Assembly (NCBI GenBank): GCA_052267165.1
Contig: JBKQHO010000039.1
Coordinates: 124,001 to 188,000 of the forward strand
DNA from: CAWICD01 sp052267165
GTDB taxonomy: Bacteria > Vulcanimicrobiota > Vulcanimicrobiia > Vulcanimicrobiales > Vulcanimicrobiaceae
Reading direction: 5' to 3'
DNA: 64,000 nt
Below, piece after piece: positions 16,264 through 25,700 of the stretch. A program made the translations under genes and the position numbers. The notes below the pieces were generated by a model. It was not told the origin of the DNA, did not search any database, and saw nothing but the letters and a program-made list of their open reading frames with translations. Position 1 is the first letter of the stretch. Every line of letters begins with the position of its first letter.

Positions 16264-17038
16264 GCGTCGAGTCTACGAGAGGTCGTATCGGTATTCCGCG
16301 TGCCGCCAGCTCGGCTTTGAGCGTGCCGATGTCAAGTTCGCCGTAGTGAAACAGCGAGGCCGCCAGGGCCGCGTCGGCGCCGGCCGACTCGAAGACCTCG
16401 GCGAAGTGCTCCGCGCAGCCCGCGCCGCCCGAGGCGATCACCGGCACCTCGACCGCCCCGCGGATCGCCCGGGTCAGGTCGAGGTCGAAGCCCGACTTCG
16501 TCCCGTCGCGGTCGATGCTCGTCAGCAGGATCTCGCCGGCCCCGAGGGCGGTCGCGTCGCTCGCCCAGGCCACGGCGTCGAGGCCCGTCGGCGTTCGGCC
16601 GCCGTCGATCACGACTTCCCAGCCGCCGGTCGCCGGGACGTGGCGCGCGTCGATCGCCAGCACCACGCACTGGCTGCCGAACGCGGCGGCAGCGGTGCGC
16701 AGCACGCTCGGGTCTCGCACCGCGGCGCTATTGAGCGAGACTTTGTCGCAGCCGGCGCGCAACAGGTCGCGAACGTCGCCGGCGTTCGAGACGCCGCCGC
16801 CGACCGCGAACGGAATCGACAGCTCCGCAGCGACCGCGCGCACCACGTCGCGCATCGCGCGGCGGCCCTCGATGGTCGCCGTGATGTCGAGGAAGACCAG
16901 TTCGTCGGCACCGCGCTCCTCGTAGAGCCGGGCGAGGGCGACCGGGTCGCCGGCGTCGGAGAGATCGACGAAGCGGACGCCCTTCACGACGCGCCCGGCT
17001 TTGATGTCGAGGCAGGGGATGATCCTGCGCGCTAGCAT
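16250..17038 (-). CDS. hisF: imidazole glycerol phosphate synthase cyclase subunit
   Basis: This 262-residue TIM barrel pairs with the HisH glutaminase to make imidazole glycerol phosphate and AICAR. The catalytic aspartates are in RIIPCLDIKAGRVVKG and in LLTSIDRDGTKSGFDL. The phosphate-binding loops are FAVGGGVSNAGDV and VIASGGAGCAEHF. Length and motifs are complete. It is the first gene of a hisF-hisIE pair, with recG following hisIE. Confidence 0.96.
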   Translation of the reverse strand: MLARRIIPCLDIKAGRVVKGVRFVDLSDAGDPVALARLYEERGADELVFLDITATIEGRRAMRDVVRAVAAELSIPFAVGGGVSNAGDVRDLLRAGCDKVSLNSAAVRDPSVLRTAAAAFGSQCVVLAIDARHVPATGGWEVVIDGGRTPTGLDAVAWASDATALGAGEILLTSIDRDGTKSGFDLDLTRAIRGAVEVPVIASGGAGCAEHFAEVFESAGADAALAASLFHYGELDIGTLKAELAARGIPIRPLVDSTHVHR

Positions 17039-17051
17039 TGCGGCCGCGCAC

Positions 17052-18464
17052 TCACGCCGCCGCTTCTTTCGAGCGCGCGCCGGCCGCCGACTTGTCGTCG
17101 ATCGCGATCACCAGCAGAGCCAAGTCGTCGCGCGGCGCGCCTTTGCTCATGCGGCGGACGGCGCCCACGAGCTCGTCGGCACAGGTCTGCGGATCGGCCG
17201 AGGTCTGGCGCAGCAACGCCATCGCGCCCGAGTCGTCGAGGAGATTTCCCTCGGCGTCGCGAGCTTCGGTGAGCCCGTCGGTCGCCAGCACGAGCAGGTC
17301 GCCGGTGGCGAGCGGGAGGGTGCGGTTCTCGTAAACGGTCGATTCGGCCAAGCCGACGATCGGCCCCGTTACGTCGAGCTGCACGACCTGGTCGCCGCGC
17401 CGCCGAAAAGCCCCGGCGTGACCGGCGCTGGCGTACTGGAAGGCGGCCCGGTCCACGTCGATGATGCCGACGAAGGCGACCACGAAGATCGACGGATCGC
17501 GGATCGTTTCCAGGAAGAGTTGGTTGAAGCTGGTCAGGATCGCGGCCGGGTCGGCATTGGTGAACGCCAGCGTGCGCATCGAGTACTTCACGAAGGCCGT
17601 ATTGACGGCGGCCTCGATGCCCTTGCCGCTCACGTCGGCGACGATCACGAGGCCGCGGGCGTCGTCGATCCGGCGCACGTCGTAGAGGTCGCCGCCGACC
17701 GCCGAATCGGCGTCGGCCGAAAGGTAGGCCGTCCCGATGCGCGAGCCCGGCAGCTGGTCCAAGTCCGTCCGGAAGGCGCCTTGCAGCGTTTCGACGATCG
17801 AGCGTTCACGGTCGATCTTGGAGAGCATCTTCGCACGTGAGGCGACGAAGGCCGCCGCGATGAAGGCGAACAGCCCGATCGCCGCGATGCCGCCGAAGAA
17901 GGCTTCATTTATGCGCTGGCGGAGCTGCCGCTGGGCCTGTTCGAGTCGCATCTGCAGCAGATCGTGGACGCGGTTCGAGTCGCCTCGCAATTGATCGACC
18001 AAGATCTTCCCCAGGGTCTCCCGCGTCAGCGCGTTGCGGGCGTGCGGCTGGGTTACCAGCGGATGGGCGACCTCGTGCTGCCAGGTCTCGTGCAGGCTCC
18101 GCATCTCCGCGATCGACGAGGCCATTTCGGTGATGCCGAGCGATTTGGTCCGGCGCTGGAAATCGTCGAGGGCGATGCTGTAGCGGTCGGCGTTCGCCAG
18201 ATAGGGCTCGAGGAAATATGTCTGGCCCGAGGCCAGGTAGCCGCGCAGGCCGTTCTCCTCCTCGAGCTGGACGCGGATGACTTCGTCGACTTGCTGCTGG
18301 GCGTCGACCAGCGTCCGCTGCAGGGTGGCCGCGTCGTCGAGCTGGTTGTAGATGCGCAGCGAGCTCAAGACGGCGACCGCCACGAACGCGGCCAAGAGCG
18401 CGACGAGCAGGAGCGCGCTTGGCACTCTCGAGCTCCGGTTAGCCGTGTGGTCCGCTGGAAGCAT
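17052..18464 (-). CDS. membrane CHASE3-type sensor with SpoIIE/PP2C serine phosphatase output
   Basis: This is a 470-residue protein with membrane segments at about residues 15-37 and 185-205. They flank an extracytoplasmic four-helix CHASE3-like domain (VIRVQLEEENGLRGYLASGQ, LITEMASSIAEMRSLHETWQ-type helices). The cytoplasmic half is a SpoIIE-type PP2C phosphatase: VGGDLYDVRRID, LVIVADVSGKGIEAA, YASAGHAGAFRRR and LLVLATDGLTEARD keep the metal-binding aspartates. Such proteins dephosphorylate anti-anti-sigma factors in partner-switching stress pathways. The orphan RsbW-like kinase at 57813 is a possible partner. The start is ATG 18464, directly before the first membrane helix. Confidence 0.87.
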   Translation of the reverse strand: MLPADHTANRSSRVPSALLLVALLAAFVAVAVLSSLRIYNQLDDAATLQRTLVDAQQQVDEVIRVQLEEENGLRGYLASGQTYFLEPYLANADRYSIALDDFQRRTKSLGITEMASSIAEMRSLHETWQHEVAHPLVTQPHARNALTRETLGKILVDQLRGDSNRVHDLLQMRLEQAQRQLRQRINEAFFGGIAAIGLFAFIAAAFVASRAKMLSKIDRERSIVETLQGAFRTDLDQLPGSRIGTAYLSADADSAVGGDLYDVRRIDDARGLVIVADVSGKGIEAAVNTAFVKYSMRTLAFTNADPAAILTSFNQLFLETIRDPSIFVVAFVGIIDVDRAAFQYASAGHAGAFRRRGDQVVQLDVTGPIVGLAESTVYENRTLPLATGDLLVLATDGLTEARDAEGNLLDDSGAMALLRQTSADPQTCADELVGAVRRMSKGAPRDDLALLVIAIDDKSAAGARSKEAAA

Positions 18465-18529
18465 AGTGTCGGGGGTGGCCTTCACGGGTCGTCCGTGCTC
18501 GGCCGGGGGCTTTCTCCGAAAGCAGTGCT

Positions 18530-18553
18530 CCAAATCTGCTAACGCAGACTTGG
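18530..18553 (-). terminator. stem-loop after tRNA-Cys
   Basis: CCAAATCTGC-TAAC-GCAGACTTGG is a ten-base-pair inverted repeat with a single A/C mismatch. It begins 13 bases beyond the 3' end of tRNA-Cys on the minus strand. It is placed to end the tRNA transcript before the phosphatase gene, although no long uridine run follows. Confidence 0.45.
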
Positions 18554-18565
18554 GGGGAGTTCTTG

Positions 18566-18637
18566 AGGCGACGCCCAGATTCGAACTGGGGAATAGAGCT
18601 TTTGCAGAGCTCCGCCTTACCACTTGGCTACGTCGCC
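18566..18637 (-). tRNA. tRNA-Cys (anticodon GCA)
   Basis: The minus strand folds as a 72-base cloverleaf. The acceptor stem GGCGACG/CGTCGCC has the U73 discriminator expected for cysteine. The anticodon loop CTGCAAA sits on stem AGCTC-type pairs with anticodon GCA. The T arm holds GTTCGAATC. CCA is not encoded. tRNA-Gly lies 17 bases upstream, so both are probably cut from one precursor. Confidence 0.95.
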
Positions 18638-18654
18638 GCGACCATCGAAGACCG

Positions 18655-18725
18655 AGCGGGTGGCGGGAATCGAACCCGCGCGTCGACCTTGGGAAGGTCA
18701 CAGGCTACCATTACATCACACCCGC
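18655..18725 (-). tRNA. tRNA-Gly (anticodon CCC)
   Basis: This is a 71-base cloverleaf on the minus strand. It has acceptor stem GCGGGTG/CACCCGC, anticodon stem GACC/GGTC closing the loop TTCCCAA (anticodon CCC, reading GGG codons), and T arm GGGTTCGATTCCC. CCA is not encoded. It precedes tRNA-Cys by 17 bases on the same strand. Confidence 0.95.
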
Positions 18726-18870
18726 GGACGTGATGGACTCTCTCCGGTTCTCCCCCTACTAGGAAGCTCCCGCTCCAGCAAGCGCTCGAAACCCTTGCTC
18801 GCTTTCATCTCAAGCGCTCCGCTCGTTCGGCCCACGGCCCCGCGGCGGAGCTTGCCGGCCCACGGAGGTC

Positions 18871-18889
18871 GCGCTCGGCTTGCGAGCGC
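18871..18889 (-). terminator. stem-loop after the MarR gene
   Basis: GCGCTCG-GCTTG-CGAGCGC is a perfect seven-base-pair hairpin about 20 bases beyond the marR-like stop codon. It lies in a gene-free 185-base stretch before the tRNAs. There is no uridine run, so the terminator call is tentative. Confidence 0.4.
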
Positions 18890-18910
18890 GGCCCGGGCCG
18901 GCGTCAGGAT

Positions 18911-19444
18911 TTACTTAGGGAGCGTTTCAAATCCGCGCGAGATCTTGGAGAGGAGCTCGACGAGCGTCCTCTTTTCGGTCTGAGAGAGCGTCCTCATCGC
19001 GGCTTTATTCCGCGCGAAGTAAGCTGGCAGCATCGAGCCGATGACGCGCTTTCCGGTACGGGAAAGCGAGACGAACGAAACCCGGCGGTCTTCGGTGCTC
19101 GCCTTGCGCTCGATGTAGCCGTCGCGCTCGAGCCCCGCGACCAGCCCCGTCACGTTCGCTTGCGTCGTCCCAAGATAGCGGCGCAAGTCGGAGAGCGAGA
19201 TCGGACGGCCTTCCGCGTGCAGGACGATCAACACACCGAATTTTTGCGGAGTCAGCCCCGCGTCGAGAAACCAGGAACCAACGGCGTTCTCCACGCGTTG
19301 CGCCGTCGTACGCAGCGCGAGTAACGCCCGCAGGGCCGGGGCATCGAAGTCGGCGAACCGCCTCCGATGGCCGACGAAGTGACTGTCGGGCCAGCCGACG
19401 ATATCCTCGGATTCGCTTATGTCGCCGTCTCTCATATTCATCAT
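18911..19444 (-). CDS. MarR-family transcriptional regulator
   Basis: This is a 177-residue winged-helix dimeric repressor. The dimerisation helices flank a DNA-binding core with GLTPQKFGVLIVLHAEGRP, recognition helix ISLSDLRRYLGTTQANVTGL and wing RKASTEDRRVSFVSLS, in which the conserved D-R-R pair of MarR proteins is present. It is divergent from a secreted-protein gene. The perfect palindrome AGCATTAATGCT between them is its likely operator, so it probably represses itself and that neighbour. The ligand is unknown. It begins with tandem ATG codons, and the first (19444) is used. Confidence 0.9.
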   Translation of the reverse strand: MMNMRDGDISESEDIVGWPDSHFVGHRRRFADFDAPALRALLALRTTAQRVENAVGSWFLDAGLTPQKFGVLIVLHAEGRPISLSDLRRYLGTTQANVTGLVAGLERDGYIERKASTEDRRVSFVSLSRTGKRVIGSMLPAYFARNKAAMRTLSQTEKRTLVELLSKISRGFETLPK

Positions 19445-19461
19445 GCTATCACACGCCGCGG

Positions 19462-19473
19462 AGCATTAATGCT
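19462..19473. promoter_or_regulatory. candidate MarR operator palindrome
   Basis: AGCATTAATGCT is a perfect 12-base palindrome in the 59-base gap between the divergent marR-like gene (start 19444) and the secreted-protein gene (start 19504). Size, symmetry and AT-rich centre suit a MarR dimer, and binding here would affect both promoters. Confidence 0.55.
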
Positions 19474-19503
19474 TGCGATGTTTTCCTCATTAAGGAGTTT
19501 CTC

Positions 19504-20088
19504 GTGAAGAAATTCTTCGTGACCCTTGCCGTTGCCGGCGCGATCGCTATGAGCGTCGCTCCGGGCCCTATTTCGGCTCAAACCGTCCTCGCCAAGAGGG
19601 GCTGGATCGTGGACGGGGTGTTGCAGCAGACGCTGAACTCGAAGACCAACCACGATGGGGATACCTTTACCTTAACTGAAAAAGATACGCTTTTCCACCA
19701 TAATCCCGCGCTCAAGGGGGCAATTATCGAAGGTCACCTGGAAAACGTGACCCCGGCGGGCCCGACGCACAAGGCGACGTTGTCCATCATCTTGGACGAC
19801 CTCAAGATGCCCGACGGTTCGACCCTTCCGATTCACGCGAAAATCGATTCGATCAAGGAGTTCGAGCCCAAGACGCACCACATGCGCGACGCGGCCCTCA
19901 TCATCGGCGGAGCGGTCGCCGGCCACATGGCTGCCAAACAGCACCACGGCGGCCTCGCGGGCGCGGCGGCGGGTTTTGCGCTCGCCTCTACCATGAAGAG
20001 CGACGTCAACGTCAAGCAGGGCACGCTCGTCAACCTGAAGCTAACCCAGGACCTGGTAGAAGCTGCTCCAGGAACGTCGCCGACTTAG
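19504..20088 (+). CDS. secreted hypothetical protein, 194 aa
   Basis: The GTG start at 19504 follows AAGGAG at 19492-19497. Residues 1-25 (KKFFVTLAVAGAIAMSVAPG) form a Sec signal peptide with likely cleavage after ISA. The mature protein has beta-rich sequence (GDTFTLTEKDTLF, HLENVTPAGPTHKATLSIIL). A glycine- and alanine-rich segment near residues 138-165 (ALIIGGAVAGHMAAKQHHGG) resembles glycine-zipper membrane-associating segments. It also has several His clusters. I do not recognise a named family. It is probably periplasmic or surface-associated and controlled by the divergent MarR regulator. Confidence 0.8.
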   Translation: MKKFFVTLAVAGAIAMSVAPGPISAQTVLAKRGWIVDGVLQQTLNSKTNHDGDTFTLTEKDTLFHHNPALKGAIIEGHLENVTPAGPTHKATLSIILDDLKMPDGSTLPIHAKIDSIKEFEPKTHHMRDAALIIGGAVAGHMAAKQHHGGLAGAAAGFALASTMKSDVNVKQGTLVNLKLTQDLVEAAPGTSPT

Positions 20089-20819
20089 GTTCGGCTAGCG
20101 GCGTGATGCCTCGCAAGCTCGTCGGCGAGCTCGTCTAAATCGGTCACGCTGAAGTCGACCTCGCCCCTCGGGGCGGGGTCGGCTTTTTCCGGTGACCCAA
20201 ATTCGTAAGGTCGTACAACAAACGCAGTTCGGAGTCCCTGCGTCGCCGCCGCGCGTAAATCTCCGACGTGCGCCGCGACCAGCATGACCTGATGCGGCGC
20301 AAGCCCCAAGAGCGCCGCGGCCCCCAGGTACGTTTCGGGGTCGGGCTTGTAGTGGCGGAACACCTCTGACGACAAGATCGCATCGAAGCGCAAATCGCCG
20401 TGCCGGGCCAGGTCGATCAGCAGTGAGAGGTTTCCGTTCGAGAGCGTGCCGAGGACGTAGCCGCGGCGCAGCCGCGCAAGGCCGGCCGGCACGTCGGGCC
20501 ACGGGTCGAGGCGGTGCCAGGCGCTCACGCAGCGCGCGACCTCGCGCGCGTCGAGCTCGGGCAGGCCGAAACGGGGTGCAAGCTCGGCGAACGATCGGGT
20601 CTGCAGTTCGTCGAGATTCGTCCAGGGCAGCTCGCCGCTGCGCACGCGCTGCATCGAAGGCACGTACGCGGCTCGCCAGGCGTCGGCGAACGCCGTCCAA
20701 TCGGCCTCGAGGCCACGCTCGCGCCCGAACGCAGCCAGCTCGCGAGCCACGCCGCCGCGCCAATCGACGAGCGTTCCGAAAACGTCGAAGAGCAGCGCGC
20801 GAACTTCGTTCACGTTCAT
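20085..20819 (-). CDS. HAD hydrolase, haloacid dehalogenase type II-like
   Basis: This 244-residue protein has motif I ALLFDVFGTLVDWR, the form typical of (S)-2-haloacid dehalogenases, followed by a helical cap, motif II LGTLSNGNLSLLI, lysine motif III HYKPDPETYLGAA, and motif IV AHVGDLRAAATQG. It could hydrolyse 2-haloacids or act as a phosphatase. The family signature alone does not decide this. It lies seven bases downstream of the acyl-CoA synthetase on the same strand and overlaps the secreted-protein gene by four bases at its 3' end. Confidence 0.85.
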   Translation of the reverse strand: MNVNEVRALLFDVFGTLVDWRGGVARELAAFGRERGLEADWTAFADAWRAAYVPSMQRVRSGELPWTNLDELQTRSFAELAPRFGLPELDAREVARCVSAWHRLDPWPDVPAGLARLRRGYVLGTLSNGNLSLLIDLARHGDLRFDAILSSEVFRHYKPDPETYLGAAALLGLAPHQVMLVAAHVGDLRAAATQGLRTAFVVRPYEFGSPEKADPAPRGEVDFSVTDLDELADELARHHAASRT

Positions 20820-20826
20820 CGGTAAA

Positions 20827-22494
20827 TTACGCCGTCACGATCTTGGCGGCGCTCTCGAGGTCGAGCTCCGACGTCGAGATCTCGCGCATCTTAAACTTTT
20901 GGACCTTGCCGGTTACGGTCATCGGAAGCTCTGCCGTGAATTTCACGTAGCGGGGCACCTTGTAGTGGGCGATCTTGCCTCTGCAGAATTCGCGAATCTC
21001 TTCCTCGGTCGCCTGCTGGCCCTCGTGCAGGATGACCCAGGCGCACAGCTCTTCGCCGTACTTCTCGTCCGGCACGCCGATGACCGAGACGTCCTTGACG
21101 GCGGGGTGAGCGTAGAGAAACTCCTCGACCTCGCGCGGATAGATGTTCTCGCCTCCCCGGATGACCATGTCCTTGATTCGGCCCGCGATGTTGAGGTAGC
21201 CGTCCTCGTCCATGGTCGCGATGTCGCCGGTGTGCATGTAGCGCGCCGCGTCGATCGCCTTGGCGGTGTTGTCCTGGTCTTGCCAATAGCCGAGCATGAC
21301 GCTGTAGCCGCGGGTGCACAGTTCGCCCGGCGTGCCGCGCGGCACGATCGCTCCCTGCCCGTCGACGATCTTGACCTCGATGTGCGGATGGACGCGGCCC
21401 ACGGTCGAGGTGCGCTTCTCGAGCGGATCGTCGACCGAGGTCTGGGTCGAGACGGGCGACGTCTCGGTCATGCCGTAGCAGATGGTCACCTCGGCCATGT
21501 GCATCTCGCTCTGCACGCGGCGCATAACCTCGACGGGACAGGGCGAACCGGCCATGATTCCGGTGCGCAGCGTCGAGAAGTTGAAGCGGCCGAAATCGGG
21601 CAGCGCCAGCTCGGCGATGAACATGGTCGGAACGCCGTACAGCGAGGTGCAGCGCTCCTTCTGCACCGCCTCCAGGGTCAGAACCGGATCGAACGTGTAG
21701 TTCGGAATGACGATCGTCGCTCCGTGCGTGACGATCGCCAAATTGCCGAGCACCATGCCGAAACAATGGTAGAACGGAACCGGCACGCACACGCGGTCCG
21801 CGTTCGTGTACCGGCAGCCTTCGCCGATGAAGAAGCCGTTGTTGAGGATGTTGTGATGCGACAGCGTCGCGCCCTTGGGGAAGCCCGTCGTCCCCGAGGT
21901 GTACTGGATGTTGATCGGTTCGTCGAACTGCGTCTCCGCCAGCCGCTCGGCCAGCGTTTCGGCGCTGACGGATGCGGCGGCCAGGCTCACGTCGCTCCAA
22001 CGCAGCGCGCCTTCGAGCGGCTCGTTCAACTCGTCGTCGCCGATCAGCACGACGGTCCGCAGGTCCGCAAGCATCGGCCGGATCTCTCGGACGATCTCGA
22101 CGTAGTCGGTCGATTTGTGACGGACCTGCGTGAGCAGCACCGATACGCCGCTCTGACGCAGCGCGTACGAGGCCTCCGAGCTGCGATAGGCAGGATTGAC
22201 GTTGACCAGAATAGCGCCGATCTTGGGCGTTGCGAACTGCGCGATCACCCATTCGAGCGTATTCGTCGACCAGATGCCGACGCGGTCGCCGTGCCGCACG
22301 CCCAGCGCAATTAAGCCTCGCGCAAACTCGTCGGTCGCGGCGCGCATCTCGGCGTACGTCAGACGCACGCCCTGGTGCACCGAAACGACGGCCTCGGTCT
22401 GTGGATAAGCCGCCGCGATCCGATCGAAGTTGGCGCCGAGCGTCTCCCCAAGCAAGGGAATGGGGCTCGCGCCGTGAGCGTAGGAGGTGTTCAT
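20827..22494 (-). CDS. acyl-CoA synthetase (AMP-forming)
   Basis: This is a 555-residue ANL-superfamily enzyme that activates a carboxylic acid to its acyl-CoA through an acyl-adenylate. The P-loop-like motif is YTSGTTGFPKGATLSH, motif A5 is ICYGMTETSPVS, the hinge aspartate lies in MHTGDIATMDEDGY, and the catalytic C-terminal lysine is in PMTVTGKVQKFKM. It is most like medium/long-chain fatty acid or acetate-type synthetases (FadD/AcsA group). No signal peptide is visible. The start is taken at ATG 22494. A longer reading to 22554 is possible but not supported by homology. Confidence 0.9.
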   Translation of the reverse strand: MNTSYAHGASPIPLLGETLGANFDRIAAAYPQTEAVVSVHQGVRLTYAEMRAATDEFARGLIALGVRHGDRVGIWSTNTLEWVIAQFATPKIGAILVNVNPAYRSSEASYALRQSGVSVLLTQVRHKSTDYVEIVREIRPMLADLRTVVLIGDDELNEPLEGALRWSDVSLAAASVSAETLAERLAETQFDEPINIQYTSGTTGFPKGATLSHHNILNNGFFIGEGCRYTNADRVCVPVPFYHCFGMVLGNLAIVTHGATIVIPNYTFDPVLTLEAVQKERCTSLYGVPTMFIAELALPDFGRFNFSTLRTGIMAGSPCPVEVMRRVQSEMHMAEVTICYGMTETSPVSTQTSVDDPLEKRTSTVGRVHPHIEVKIVDGQGAIVPRGTPGELCTRGYSVMLGYWQDQDNTAKAIDAARYMHTGDIATMDEDGYLNIAGRIKDMVIRGGENIYPREVEEFLYAHPAVKDVSVIGVPDEKYGEELCAWVILHEGQQATEEEIREFCRGKIAHYKVPRYVKFTAELPMTVTGKVQKFKMREISTSELDLESAAKIVTA

Positions 22495-22630
22495 GCGCGC
22501 AGATTCGTGCGGCCGGCTAACCTCCCTGGTGGCGATCCGCACTGGTGCTCTCACGACGTCCGGCGGAACTGAAACAAAAGCGCCGCTCGCGTTCTATATG
22601 GGGCACCAAACGCACCCGAGAGGCACTCAC

Positions 22631-22747
22631 ATGATCAAGCCCCGTAACATCGACGACGACCGCCGCGGCGACGTGCCGCGCACCACCATCCGTTTCCCCA
22701 AGCCCGCGGGCGACTTCGACGGCTGGGGCCCGCGCCTGCGCTACTAG
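22631..22747 (+). CDS. possible small protein, 38 aa
   Basis: A short frame starts at ATG 22631, seven bases after GAGAGG, and ends RFPKPAGDFDGWGPRLRY. It is strongly charged (DDDRRGD) with an aromatic C-terminus and no membrane segment. It lies in the 283-base gap between the acyl-CoA synthetase start and the SNF2 helicase stop. The only support is the ribosome-binding site and unusual composition for a chance frame, so it could be spurious. Confidence 0.4.
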   Translation: MIKPRNIDDDRRGDVPRTTIRFPKPAGDFDGWGPRLRY

Positions 22748-22777
22748 TGTACTAGCATCGCTGCGTTCGCGCCGGAG

Positions 22778-25700
22778 CTACTCCGGATCGGCGAACAGCA
22801 TCTCGAGGTCTTCGCGCGTCAGCGTTTTGGCGAGCGCGCCGTCGGCCTTGATGATATTGCGCGAGAGTGACGCCTTGCGCTCGGCCAGCGCGCGGATCTT
22901 CTCCTCGACGGTCCCACTGGTCACGAGCCGGTACGCGGTGACCGCCCGATGCTGGCCGATCCGATGCGTGCGGTCGATTGCCTGGCGCTCGACCGCGGGA
23001 TTCCACCAGGGGTCGTAGAGGATCACGTAGTCCGCCGCCGTCAGCGTGAGCCCGACCCCGCCCGCCTTGAGCGAGCACAGGAAGAGCGGCGGACCGTCGG
23101 GCCGCATGAAGTGCGCGACCTCGCGCTGACGATCCCGATCCTTCGTCGCCCCGTCCAGATAACCGTAGGCGAGGTCGCGTTCGTCGAGCGCGCCGCGCAT
23201 GATCCGCAGCATCGAAGCGAAGGCGCTGAAAACGAGCAAGCGGTGACCGCCCGAGAGCACTTCTTCGACCGTCTCCAGGAACGCCTCGAACTTGGCGCTG
23301 GCCTCCGGGTCTCCGCGATGCTCCTCGAAGAGCAGCCCGGGGTGGGCGCAGATCTGCCGCAAGCGCGTGAGGGCCGCCAGAACGTGTACGGTGGCGCCCT
23401 CGATGCCCTGTTGCTCGACGACCGCGAACACCTCGCGCCGGGCCGCCTCGGCGACGCCGCGGTACAAGCGCCGCTGCAACGGCGACAGGTCGCACTCGAG
23501 GACGACTTCAGTGCGGTCGGGCAGTTCGGGGGCGACGTCTTCCTTCGTGCGGCGCAGCAAGAACGGCTCGAGCCGCGAGCGCAGCACGGCGATCGCGGAC
23601 GCGTCGTTCTCGGCGATGGGTACCTCGAAGCGGCGCCGGAACGACGTCTCGCTGCCCAAGAGCCCCGGTTCCACGAAGGCGAAGATCGCCCAGAGGTCGC
23701 GCAGCGAGTTTTCCACGGGGGTGCCGGTCAGCGCCAGGCGGTGCTCGGCCTGCAGGCTGCGCAGCACGCGCGCGATCTGTGACGACGGATTCTTCGCGTT
23801 CTGCGCTTCGTCGAGGATGAGCGAACGGAAGCGGTATTGCGAGAGCTGCTGCGCGTCGAGCCGGGCCAGCGCATACGAGGTGATGACGACGTCGGCCTCG
23901 GCTACGAGGTCGTAGCGCGCCGCCCGCTCGCTGCCCGAGTGGAGCCGCAGCGTTTTAAGCTCCGGCGCGAAGCGCGCGATCTCGTTCTCCCAGGTGTGCG
24001 TCACCGAGGTCGGCGCGATCACGAGCGACGGAACTTGCCCCTCGACGAGCTTGCGCCGCAACAGATAGGCGACGACTTGGATCGTCTTGCCGAGGCCCAT
24101 CTCGTCGGCCAAGATGCCGCCGAAGCTGAACTCGGCGAGGTAGGCCAGGAAGTCCAGGCCGCGCTGCTGGTACCCGCGCAGCGAGCCGTTGTGCAGCTCG
24201 GGCTGCTCGACGACCGGGATGCCGCCGAAGTTGCGCAGCTTCTCGCGAACCGCTTCGACCTCGGGCGGCAGCGAGACGGAGCCGAAGTTATCGTGCAGCT
24301 CGTCGCGCAGGGCGAGCAGCGCGGCGAAGCCGCTCCGCCTGCGCTCCGCCAAGTCGCTCAGCAGCGAGTTGCGCTCGCGCAGACGGCCCACGTCGACGAG
24401 CTTGCCGCGAACCTCCGCGAAGCGGCCCGAGGTCGAGAGGAGCGCCGCCAGTTCCTTTTGCGTGAGCGCCGCGCCGCCGTCGCCGACGAAGACGTCGACC
24501 TTGAGCTCGAACCAGTCCGCGTCGTGCGTCGCGCGTTGCGCCGACACGCTGATATCGAGCTCGCTCTTGCCGTGCGCCAGCTCGAAGAGACCGGGATCGA
24601 GGCGCACGCTCAGATTCGACCACTCCGGCAGCACGTCGCGCACGAAGGTCGCGGCGCGATCGGCCCCGTGCAGCGCGAAGCCGTCGCTCGAGCGCGGCAC
24701 GAAGCCGGCCCCGAGCAGGCGCGCGCGCAGCTGCGCGGCGTGATCCGGCGTGAAGCGCACGTAGCCCTCGTCGACCCGCGCGATCGCACCCAATAACGTG
24801 AACGGTGCGCGAGCTCCGCTCGCGCGGTCGATGAAGGTCAAGCTCGCGACCAGCGCGCCGGCGACCCACCCCAAGGCGACCTCGGCCGTCGCGTCGCCCG
24901 CGTCGACGATCGCCAGATCGGCGAGGTCTTGCGAGGTGAGGAACGGAGCGACCCGAGCGATCGTGCGCGGCGAAGGCGTCCCCGCGCCGACGAGCGTGCC
25001 GTTCGCCGAGCGCGCCGCTTCGATCGCCTTGCGCGCGTCGAAGGTGCCGTCGACCAGGTAGACGGCACGCCGGGTGGCGATCCAGATCGGCGGCCCCTCG
25101 AGAATCAGCGCCTCGCGCGCCGCGATGCGCGTACCGTCGAGCGTCTCGAAGAGCGGCGCGAAGCTCTCGCCGTGCCGCGTCGCGCGCAGCGTCAGGCCGC
25201 GCAGGTCGACCGCGAACTGGGGCAGCTCCGAAGGATGGCGCCCGAGCGACGGTTCGGCATCGAAGCGCAACCGCGGATGCCGGGCCAGCCGGAACAGGGA
25301 GCGCGCGAGCGCCCGCGACGCATTGCGCCCGGCAAACGCCTCCTGTACCGCTTCGTCGCGAATGAGCTCGCGGTCGACGTCGTCCCAGTCGTCGACCGGA
25401 CTTGCGTCCATCATCGCCGCGATCGCTTGCGCGTCGCGCACGGCGCCGCGCAGCCGCGGAGAATCGAGGACCAGCGCGGCCGCGAGCACGGTGCCGTCAG
25501 GCGACGAGAAGACGGGCCAGATGCAACGCGCCCGCAGCGCGCGCGACTCGACGCGAAACGCCGGCAGCCACGACAGATCGGCCTCGCTTTGCGGCGAGCG
25601 CTCTTCGAGCTCGGTCTGCGAACGGACCGTTTCAAGCGTTGCGACGACGTGCTCGCAGATGCCGCTGCCGCCGCACGAGCAGACGGCCCGCAGCGCGAGA

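Noticed and set aside
18566..18725. tRNA pair as an integration site
   Set aside because: Both tRNAs are intact, and I found no repeated 3' end or integrase gene on either side.
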